DNA from: Rhodobacterales bacterium | GTDB taxonomy: Bacteria > Pseudomonadota > Alphaproteobacteria > Rhodobacterales > Rhodobacteraceae | Assembly (NCBI GenBank): GCA_013298485.1 | Contig: JAAFHS010000232.1 | Coordinates: 1 to 5,054, forward strand | Length of the DNA stretch: 5,054 nt | Direction of reading: 5' to 3' | The notes under the pieces: model-generated | Database searches by the model: none | Told to the model about the DNA's origin: nothing | The model's input: only the letters and a program-made list of their open reading frames with translations | Program-made: the position numbers and the translations under genes | Shown: one piece after another, positions 1 through 5,054 of the stretch | How the letters are laid out: each line of letters opens with the position of its first letter | How positions within the stretch are numbered: position 1 is the first letter of the stretch

Positions 1-420
1 GTTGCGGGTGGGTGCGCCGTAGACCGCACTTTCCGTCGCAGCGCCGATCCCGCCTTCGGGGCTGGTGGTGCGGCCAAAGGTGACGACACCTGTCGCCTTG
101 ATCCGGCTGTAGATGGCGCTGTCACGTTTATAGGTTGTGTTCATCAACAGGCGCGATCCGTTATGCGACGGGAAATCCACTGCCTCGCAGCCCAGATCCT
201 TCAGAAGGAACGGCACGCCCCGGAACGGCCCGCGCGGCAGGCCCGCTTTGATTGCCGCGCGCGCGACATCTTCCTGCATCAGTACGACGGCGTTGATCGC
301 CGGATTACGCACCGCGACTGCGGCGAGCGCGGCATCAAGCAGCTCTTCCGGGCTGACCTCCCGTTTCGCGACAAGACCCGCCAGCGCCGTTGCATCCGCC
401 GCCCCAAGATCGCCGATCAT
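1..420 (-). CDS. Amidase (amidase-signature family), N-terminal 140 residues, truncated by window edge
   Basis: Amidase-signature enzymes hydrolyse carbon-nitrogen amide bonds with a Ser-cisSer-Lys triad. The frame opens at ATG 420-418 and stays open to base 1. An AAAGGA ribosome binding site (432-427) lies six bases upstream, and no other ATG is in frame within the 60 bases before it. Residues 65-75 read PFRGVPFLLKD, the family's G-x-P-x-x-x-K-D segment, which makes K74 the catalytic lysine. Residues 115-140 carry the typical continuation (FGRTTSPEGG, then a TES...YG.PTRN block) that normally comes just before the Gly-Ser-rich loop. Both catalytic serines should lie beyond the left edge, so completeness and activity cannot be judged. 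From memory, the N-terminus (EELLDAALAAV..NPAINAVV, GPFRGVPFLLKDL) resembles amidases of the 6-aminohexanoate cyclic-dimer hydrolase (NylA) type more than GatA. Substrate cannot be assigned from this part. Confidence 0.93.
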   Translation of the reverse strand, partial: MIGDLGAADATALAGLVAKREVSPEELLDAALAAVAVRNPAINAVVLMQEDVARAAIKAGLPRGPFRGVPFLLKDLGCEAVDFPSHNGSRLLMNTTYKRDSAIYSRIKATGVVTFGRTTSPEGGIGAATESAVYGAPTRN

Positions 421-511
421 CGCGTGTCCTTTGTAAATTTTTCGCAGAATGCCTGCGATGCGGCACCTGTCCGTCCTGCCAGCGACATGCGCGTCGCTGT
501 TCAACCGCCCA
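421..511 (-). other. Intergenic gap between MAPEG gene and amidase, with two short hairpins
   Basis: This 91-base gap holds two perfect inverted repeats. The first, at 480-499, has 7 bp arms (CAGCGAC/GTCGCTG) and a 6-base loop, 12 bases past the MAPEG stop codon. The second, at 442-458, has 6 bp arms (TCGCAG/CTGCGA on the minus strand) and a 5-base loop, just upstream of the amidase ribosome binding site. Neither is followed by a U-tract in the direction of transcription, so neither is a standard intrinsic terminator. I see no convincing -35/-10 pair for the amidase; a TTGAAC lies at the MAPEG end but without a matching -10. The amidase could be read through from pyc or have its own weak promoter; the sequence does not settle this. 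Confidence 0.5.
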
Positions 512-889
512 TCAGATGGGCAGGCATAGCACGGCACCGAGCACCAGGGCGAGGATCGTCATCACCATTCCGCCCACGCGCAATACCATCTGCCCTAGTC
601 TGAAGGTGAAATTCAGGCCATGTGCCAACCGCCCGGCCAGCAGCATCAGCCCGCAGAGATGCAGCCAGAGCGCGGTGCTTCCCTGGCCCTCGGCCAATCC
701 CATCAGAATCAGGCCAAGCGGGGCATATTCGGCAAAATTGCCTTGCGCCCTGATCCGCGACAACAGCTGCGGGTCGCCCGCATCCCCCAGCGAGATGCCA
801 TTGCCGCGCCGATAGACGATCACGCGGGCCGAGAGAAACACAAAGAAAAGCGTCAGCAGGGCGGCATAGGTTCCGGTAATCGCAAACAT
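512..889 (-). CDS. MAPEG-family integral membrane protein (YecN-like)
   Basis: Small four-helix inner-membrane protein of 125 residues, the usual length for bacterial MAPEG members. Hydrophobic segments lie at about residues 3-23, 52-67, 71-90 and 104-124. The polar stretch after the first helix carries the family motif R45-x5-N51-x2-E54-x2-P57 (RIRAQGNFAEYAPLGL). The helix-three end HLCGLMLLAGRLAH closely resembles E. coli YecN as I remember it. Eukaryotic MAPEG enzymes use glutathione or leukotriene substrates; the role of the bacterial YecN-like group is not established, so none is assigned here. The start is ATG 889-887, which shares one base with the pyc stop codon (TGATG). A GGAG at 898-895 gives a five-base spacer. 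A TTG one codon earlier (892-890) is in frame but badly spaced. Overlap and spacing point to co-transcription and probable translational coupling with pyc. Confidence 0.93.
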   Translation of the reverse strand: MFAITGTYAALLTLFFVFLSARVIVYRRGNGISLGDAGDPQLLSRIRAQGNFAEYAPLGLILMGLAEGQGSTALWLHLCGLMLLAGRLAHGLNFTFRLGQMVLRVGGMVMTILALVLGAVLCLPI

Positions 890-3800
890 CAAAGCTCCAT
901 CTCCACCAGCAGATCCTTGGCATCGATCTGCGCGCCCGGCACCACCAGCACCGCCTTCACCACGCCCGCCCTGTCCGCGTGCATGCCGGTTTCCATCTTC
1001 ATCGCCTCGATCGTCAGCAAAAGATCACCCGCATTCACCTTTTGGCCCGCCTTGACCGCCAGCGAGGCGATGCTGCCCGGCATCGGTGCCCCGATGTGCG
1101 CAGGATTGCCTTCCTGCGCCTTGGGCTTGGCGGCCGTCTTGGCCTTGACCGCACGGTTCGGCACCCGGATCACACGCGGCTGGCCGTTCATTTCAAAGAA
1201 TACTTTGACCTCGCCATCATCCGTGGTGTCGCCCACGGCTTGCAGGCGCAATTCCAGCGTCTTGCCGGGATCGATTTCGGCCGTGATTTCCTCGCCCGGT
1301 TCCATGCCGTAGAAAAAGGTCTTGGTCGGCAGTGTGCGCACCGGGCCATAAAGTTTGTGCCGCGCACGGTAATCCAGAAAGACCTTGGGATACATGAGGT
1401 AGCCGTTCAGATCCTCGTCATCCACGGTTTCAAGTTCGTCATCCTCCTCACGCGTGGCAAGTTCGGCGTTCAGCTTGGCACGCATTGCCTCCAGATCGAC
1501 GGGGGGCAGCGATGCGCCGGGGCGCATGGTCAGTGGTGCCTCGCCCTTCAGCACTTTTTTCTGGATACCCGCAGGCCATCCGCGATGCGGCAGGCCAAGA
1601 TTGCCCTTCATCATGTCCACGACCGATTCCGGGAAAGAGACATCCACAGCGGGGTCTTCGACCTGCGCGCGGGTCAGGCCCTGGGCCACCATCATCAGGG
1701 CCATGTCACCGACCACTTTGGAGGAGGGCGTGACCTTGACGATATCGCCGAACATCTGGTTGGCATCGGCATAGGCCTGGGCCACCTCGTGCCAGCGGTC
1801 CTCCAGCCCCAGGCTGCGCGCCTGTGCCTTGAGGTTGGTAAACTGCCCGCCCGGCATTTCGTGCAGATAAACCTCGGATGCGGGGGCCGGCAGGCCCGAT
1901 TCAAAGGCCGTGTATTGATTGCGGACCTGTTCCCAGTAGTTCGAAATCTGACGGATCGCTGCGATATCAAGGCCCGTTTCGCGGTCGGTGTGGCGCAAAG
2001 CCTCGACAATCGAGCCGAGGCAAGGCTGCGAGGTGCCACCTGAAAACGCATCCATCGCCGCATCGACGGCATCAACGCCCGCATCGCATGCGGCAAGGAT
2101 CGTCGCGGCGGCGGCACCCGATGTATCATGGGTATGGAAATGGATGGGCAGGCCGACCTCTTGCTTCAGCGCCTTGATCAGAATGCGGGCGGCGGCCGGT
2201 TTCAACAACCCGGCCATGTCTTTCAGACCTAGGATATGCGCCCCGGCATCGCGCAATTCGATGCCGCGCGAGACGTAGTAATTCAGGTCGTACTTCGCGC
2301 GTGCAGGATCAAGGATATCGCCCGTATAGCAGATCGACCCTTCGCAGACCTTGCCCGCTTCAATCACCGCATCCATGGCGACGCGCATGTTTTCGACCCA
2401 GTTCAGGCTGTCAAACACGCGGAACACGTCGATCCCGGTGATGGCAGCCTGTTTCACGAAAGCCTGCACCACGTTATCGGGATAGTTGGTATATCCCACG
2501 CCGTTCGATGCGCGCAGCAGCATCTGCGTCATCACATTCGGCATCGCGGCGCGCAGATCGCGCAGGCGCTGCCAGGGGCATTCCTGCAGGAACCGGTATG
2601 CGACATCAAAGGTCGCCCCACCCCAGCATTCAATGGAAAACAGTTGCGGCAGGTTTGCGGCATAGGCGGGGGCCACGCGGATCATGTCGATCGACCGCAT
2701 CCGTGTCGCGAGCAGGCTTTGGTGCCCGTCGCGCATCGTGGTGTCGGTGATCAGCAGCTTGGTCTGCGCGCGCATCCAGTCGGCGACGGCCTGCGGACCC
2801 TTTTGTTCCAACAGATTGCGCGTGCCCATCGCCGGATCGCCCATCAGGGTGGGCGGGCGCGGGGTCTTGACCTCGGCCGCGGGTTTCGGGCGGCCCGCGG
2901 TTTCCGGGTGCCCGTTCACGGTGATGTCCGCGATATAGGTCAGGATTTTCGTGCCCCGATCCCGGCGTTTCTTGAAGGCGAACAGATCAGGCGTCGTATC
3001 GATGAATTTGGTCGTATAGGTATCGTTCAGGAAGGTCGGGTGTTTCAGCAGGTTGATGACGAAATCAATGTTCGTTGCCACCCCCCGGATACGGAATTCG
3101 CGCAGTGCGCGGTCCATCCGCGCAATCGCCTTTGCGGGTGTCTGCGCATGCGCCGTGACTTTGACCAGCAGGCTGTCGTAGTACCGCGTGATTACGCCGC
3201 CTGCATAGGCCGTGCCGCCATCCAGGCGGATGCCGTTGCCCGTGGCACTGCGGTAAGCTGTGAGGCGGCCATAGTCGGGGATGAAATTGTTCTGCGGGTC
3301 TTCCGTCGTCACCCGGCACTGCACCGCATGACCGTTCAGATGGATATCTTCCTGCCGCGCGATCCCCGTCGCCTCGGCCAGGGTCTTGCCTTCCTCGATC
3401 AGGATCTGTGCCTGCACGATGTCGATGCCCGTGACTTCCTCGGTCACCGTATGTTCGACCTGCACCCGGGGGTTCACCTCGATGAAATAGAACTTGTCCG
3501 TGTCCATATCCATCAGGAATTCGACTGTGCCTGCGCATTCATAGCCCACATGCGCACAGATGCGGCGGCCCAGATCGCAGACCTCCGCCCGTTGCGCATC
3601 GGTCAGATACGGCGCCGGGGCGCGTTCGACGACCTTCTGGTTACGCCGCTGCACGGTGCAGTCGCGTTCATAGAGGTGATAGATATTGCCATGCTTATCG
3701 CCAAGGATCTGCACCTCCACATGGCGCGCGCGCAGGATCATCTTTTCCAGATAGCCCTCGCCGTTACCAAAGGCCGCTTCCGCCTCGCGTCGGCCTTCGC

Positions 3801-4353
3801 GTACCTTGTCGGCCAGTTCATCTTCGGCATTGATCGGCCGCATGCCGCGCCCGCCACCGCCCCAGGACGCCTTCAGCATCAGGGGATAACCCACCTCGGC
3901 CGCCTGTTTCTTGATCAGCGCCATATCGTCGCCCAGCACGTCTGTCGCTGGGATTACCGGCACGCCCGCCGCCATTGCCACGCGCCGCGCCGATGCCTTG
4001 TCGCCAAGTGCGCGCATGGTGTCCGCCGTCGGCCCGATGAACGTGATGCCCGCTGTTTCGCAGGCATCCACAAAATCAGGGTTTTCGGACAGCAGCCCAT
4101 AGCCGGGATGCACTGCGTCTGCGCCTGCCATCTTGGCCACCCGGATGATTTCCGGGATCGAGAGATATGCCCCCACGGGTGAGAGGCCCTCGCCGATCCG
4201 GTACGCCTCATCCGCCTTGAAGCGGTGCAGCGACAGCTTGTCTTCTTCGGCATAGACCGCAACCGTCTTCTTGCCCATTTCATTGGCTGCGCGCATCACG
4301 CGGATGGCAATCTCGCCCCGGTTGGCGATCAGGATCTTCTTGAATTCGGGCAT
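889..4353 (-). CDS. pyc: Pyruvate carboxylase, single-chain, complete (1154 residues)
   Basis: Cytosolic biotin enzyme that carboxylates pyruvate to oxaloacetate with ATP and bicarbonate (EC 6.4.1.1), an anaplerotic and gluconeogenic step. Domain order: biotin carboxylase (about 1-455), carboxyltransferase (about 529-1000, flanked by tetramerisation/allosteric segments), biotin carrier (about 1086-1154). In the carboxylase: glycine loop KASWGGGGRGM (161-171), H211, RRNQK ending at K240, E278, EVNPRVQVE (292-300) and R376. In the carboxyltransferase: TMRDGHQS with R541, metal ligand D542 and Q545; D583, R614, Y621; carboxylated lysine K711 in LKDMAGL; metal ligands H740 and H742; T875 in KVTPSSK. 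Biotin is attached at K1119 in EAMKMET. R421, R423 and R466 match arginines known to bind the activator acetyl-CoA in the R. etli enzyme, so acetyl-CoA activation is likely. No key residue is missing. The start is ATG 4353, giving MPEFKKILIANRGEIAIR, the family's N-terminus, with AGGGACGG at 4368-4361. A further ATG at 4380 would add nine uncharacteristic residues. Confidence 0.98.
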   Translation of the reverse strand: MPEFKKILIANRGEIAIRVMRAANEMGKKTVAVYAEEDKLSLHRFKADEAYRIGEGLSPVGAYLSIPEIIRVAKMAGADAVHPGYGLLSENPDFVDACETAGITFIGPTADTMRALGDKASARRVAMAAGVPVIPATDVLGDDMALIKKQAAEVGYPLMLKASWGGGGRGMRPINAEDELADKVREGRREAEAAFGNGEGYLEKMILRARHVEVQILGDKHGNIYHLYERDCTVQRRNQKVVERAPAPYLTDAQRAEVCDLGRRICAHVGYECAGTVEFLMDMDTDKFYFIEVNPRVQVEHTVTEEVTGIDIVQAQILIEEGKTLAEATGIARQEDIHLNGHAVQCRVTTEDPQNNFIPDYGRLTAYRSATGNGIRLDGGTAYAGGVITRYYDSLLVKVTAHAQTPAKAIARMDRALREFRIRGVATNIDFVINLLKHPTFLNDTYTTKFIDTTPDLFAFKKRRDRGTKILTYIADITVNGHPETAGRPKPAAEVKTPRPPTLMGDPAMGTRNLLEQKGPQAVADWMRAQTKLLITDTTMRDGHQSLLATRMRSIDMIRVAPAYAANLPQLFSIECWGGATFDVAYRFLQECPWQRLRDLRAAMPNVMTQMLLRASNGVGYTNYPDNVVQAFVKQAAITGIDVFRVFDSLNWVENMRVAMDAVIEAGKVCEGSICYTGDILDPARAKYDLNYYVSRGIELRDAGAHILGLKDMAGLLKPAAARILIKALKQEVGLPIHFHTHDTSGAAAATILAACDAGVDAVDAAMDAFSGGTSQPCLGSIVEALRHTDRETGLDIAAIRQISNYWEQVRNQYTAFESGLPAPASEVYLHEMPGGQFTNLKAQARSLGLEDRWHEVAQAYADANQMFGDIVKVTPSSKVVGDMALMMVAQGLTRAQVEDPAVDVSFPESVVDMMKGNLGLPHRGWPAGIQKKVLKGEAPLTMRPGASLPPVDLEAMRAKLNAELATREEDDELETVDDEDLNGYLMYPKVFLDYRARHKLYGPVRTLPTKTFFYGMEPGEEITAEIDPGKTLELRLQAVGDTTDDGEVKVFFEMNGQPRVIRVPNRAVKAKTAAKPKAQEGNPAHIGAPMPGSIASLAVKAGQKVNAGDLLLTIEAMKMETGMHADRAGVVKAVLVVPGAQIDAKDLLVEMEL

Positions 4354-4360
4354 GATGCAA

Positions 4361-4368
4361 CCGTCCCT
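4361..4368 (-). promoter_or_regulatory. pyc ribosome binding site that decides the start
   Basis: AGGGACGG lies upstream of ATG 4353, with about ten bases between AGGGA and the start. No comparable purine-rich site precedes the in-frame ATG at 4380, which directly follows an in-frame TGA. This site and the conserved protein N-terminus both favour 4353. Confidence 0.7.
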
Positions 4369-4390
4369 GTGCACAAGCATTCAGCACCGC

Positions 4391-4418
4391 ACTCTAGGGA
4401 CGCTGCATTGCAGCGCAA
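4391..4418 (-). promoter_or_regulatory. Candidate sigma-70-type promoter for pyc
   Basis: On the minus strand TTGCGC (4418-4413) and TAGAGT (4396-4391) are separated by 16 bases. They match the TTGACA/TATAAT consensus at four positions each, an ordinary strength for a GC-rich alphaproteobacterium. Transcription would start near 4384, giving a leader of about 30 bases that contains the ribosome binding site at 4368-4361. The other evidence is context: this 136-base gap is the only sizeable space upstream of pyc. Short motifs of this quality occur often by chance. Confidence 0.35.
4401..4415. repeat. Perfect inverted repeat in pyc promoter region (candidate operator)
   Basis: CGCTGCA-T-TGCAGCG has 7 bp arms around one central base. 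It lies mostly within the 16-base spacer of the candidate pyc promoter and overlaps the -35 end by three bases. With a one-base loop it cannot fold well as RNA, so a DNA site for a dimeric regulator is the more natural reading. I do not recognise the sequence as the site of a named regulator. Confidence 0.45.
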
Positions 4419-4489
4419 GGGTGTGATGCGACCCCGGGGCGAAGTTTTGCGAAAATTTCGTGACAGATGGTGGCGGTTGCGTCGCGGCG

Positions 4490-5005
4490 TCAGAACAGAT
4501 CGGGGCGGTAGGCAGCGACGGCGCGCATCAATGCACGGTGGCCACGGTAGCTGAAGTTCCAGCGCAGCTTCTGGCCGAACGTGTCCATGACGAACTGATT
4601 GCCCAGGATATCACATCCGGCCCTTGCAAGGCTGTCCCAGCTGATGAAGCGCCGTTTACCCGGCCATGGCATGCCGCAGAAAACGGCAGGGGTGGTGATG
4701 CCGCGCGCATCCCATGTGACACGGAACACCCGCGCGAGGCCCGTCAGCGACAGCAGTGCCATCGAAAGGCAGAACAGGCCGGGCAGGGCAGAGCGGCCGA
4801 CGAACCACGGGCCGAGCATGACAAGACCAAGCCCGCCCATGACGATGACCGAAACACCGACATAGATGCGGCTGACGGTCATGATGCCTTCGGCTGCGGC
4901 AGGCTGGACTTGTGTCGGGCGACCCGCGGCGATGCGGGCAAAAATCGCAAATGTCCCCATCCCGATGATGGCCCCGATCAGGGCCCGCCACAGATCAATC
5001 GTCAT
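4490..5005 (-). CDS. Uncharacterised membrane protein, three predicted TM segments plus soluble C-terminal domain
   Basis: I do not recognise this 171-residue protein as a named family. Hydrophobic segments lie at about residues 6-27, 46-68 and 73-94. The second and third are separated by a short turn (GPWFVGRSAL). The remaining 77 residues are soluble. They show alternating short strand-like pieces (VTWDARGITTP, KRRFISWDSLARAG, NQFVMDTFGQKLRWNFS) and end in a predicted helix (GHRALMRAVAAY). That order resembles small bacterial PH-like domains found on membrane proteins, but this is pattern judgement only. The start is ATG 5005-5003 with AGAGG at 5016-5012, six bases away. The frame stays open upstream to the window edge, so a longer N-terminus is not excluded. 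Its stop lies 136 bases before pyc, and the candidate pyc promoter lies between, so it is probably not in the pyc operon. Confidence 0.75.
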   Translation of the reverse strand: MTIDLWRALIGAIIGMGTFAIFARIAAGRPTQVQPAAAEGIMTVSRIYVGVSVIVMGGLGLVMLGPWFVGRSALPGLFCLSMALLSLTGLARVFRVTWDARGITTPAVFCGMPWPGKRRFISWDSLARAGCDILGNQFVMDTFGQKLRWNFSYRGHRALMRAVAAYRPDLF

Positions 5006-5054
5006 GCCGCGCCTCTGCCAAACAGTGCCCGACTGTGGCGCACCTGCGGGGCAT
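5002..5054 (-). CDS. Possible 3' end of an upstream gene (C-terminal 16 residues)
   Basis: One minus-strand frame reads APQVRHSRALFGRGAA and ends at TGA 5004-5002. The TGA overlaps the ATG of the next gene as ATGA, a common arrangement for coupled genes. Only 16 codons are visible and no family can be named. A second frame ends at TGA 4997-4995 and would give an 11-base overlap, so it is an alternative. The frame choice rests only on the ATGA overlap. Confidence 0.35.
   Translation of the reverse strand, partial: APQVRHSRALFGRGAA

Larger units (their letters stand above)
4354..4489. other. Intergenic region upstream of pyc
   Basis: This 136-base gap separates the membrane-protein stop codon from the pyc start. 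Besides the candidate promoter and inverted repeat it holds an AT-rich patch (TTTTGCGAAAATTTCG at 4445-4460 on the plus strand) that stands out from its GC-rich surroundings, and a CCCCGGGG palindrome at about 4433-4440. I find no stem-loop with a U-tract, so there is no visible intrinsic terminator for the upstream gene. Confidence 0.5.

Noticed and set aside
163..603. Plus-strand frames opposite the amidase and the following gap
   Set aside because: The opposite strand encodes a clear amidase N-terminus with its catalytic lysine motif and a good ribosome binding site. These frames are Arg- and Pro-rich shadows.
620..1312. 230-codon plus-strand frame spanning the pyc/MAPEG junction
   Set aside because: It is antisense to two supported genes, with no family features and low-complexity Ser/Ala content.
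979..2043. 354-codon plus-strand frame opposite the 3' part of pyc
   Set aside because: It is a compositional shadow: Gln-, His- and Arg-rich, without domain signatures, fully overlapped by a certain gene.
1695..2129. Minus-strand frames inside pyc in other reading phases (also 3065-3538 and 3954-4283)
   Set aside because: They are out-of-phase readings of pyc, rich in Arg, Pro and Ser. The main frame is uninterrupted, so no frameshift needs explaining.
2236..4182. 648-codon open frame on the plus strand opposite pyc
   Set aside because: It lies wholly antisense to a pyruvate carboxylase with every catalytic motif intact. Its translation is rich in His, Arg and Asp with no recognisable domain, as expected of the complement of GC-rich codons.
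4433..4440. CCCCGGGG palindrome between the membrane-protein gene and pyc
   Set aside because: It is an 8-base GC palindrome with no loop and no U-tract. It is expected by chance in this composition and is not a terminator.
1..5054. Search for an undescribed system (defence island, mobile element, CRISPR, retron, structured RNA)
   Set aside because: All coding space is taken by housekeeping or small membrane genes on one strand. I see no repeats in series, no transposase or recombinase motifs, no tRNA and no large structured intergenic region.

Overview
The window is one compact, GC-rich block of genes that all read on the minus strand. In transcription order, from high to low coordinates, it holds: the last codons of an upstream gene (low confidence), a small uncharacterised membrane protein, a complete single-chain pyruvate carboxylase (pyc), a small MAPEG-family membrane protein, and the N-terminal 140 residues of an amidase that runs off the left edge. 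I see no RNA genes, insertion sequences, phage genes, CRISPR arrays or toxin/antitoxin-like modules. Base composition and codon use look uniform throughout.

The likely source is an alphaproteobacterium, probably a member of the Rhodobacteraceae (Roseobacter group). This is inferred from the high third-position GC, the tight overlapping gene starts, and a pyruvate carboxylase of 1154 residues. That length, the domain order and the residue spacing agree closely with the well-studied Rhizobium etli enzyme, as I recall its sequence.

Layout by region. Positions 5054-5002 probably carry the C-terminus of an upstream gene that overlaps its neighbour by ATGA. Positions 5005-4490 encode a 171-residue protein with three predicted membrane segments and a soluble C-terminal domain. 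The gap 4489-4354 is the only sizeable space upstream of pyc. It holds a candidate promoter, a perfect 7+7 bp inverted repeat lying mostly in its spacer, and an AT-rich TTTTGCGAAAA motif. Positions 4353-889 are pyc. The MAPEG gene (889-512) starts on the last base of the pyc stop codon (TGATG), so the two are almost certainly co-transcribed and probably translationally coupled. After a 91-base gap with two short hairpins and no U-tract, the amidase starts at 420.

Functionally the region centres on anaplerosis: pyruvate carboxylase makes oxaloacetate from pyruvate and bicarbonate to refill the TCA cycle and feed gluconeogenesis. No functional link between pyc, the MAPEG protein and the amidase can be read from the sequence; the link between pyc and the MAPEG gene is structural (overlap). 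I looked for an undescribed system and did not find a convincing one. The points most worth checking are the palindrome in the pyc promoter, the conservation of the pyc-MAPEG overlap, and the unidentified membrane protein.
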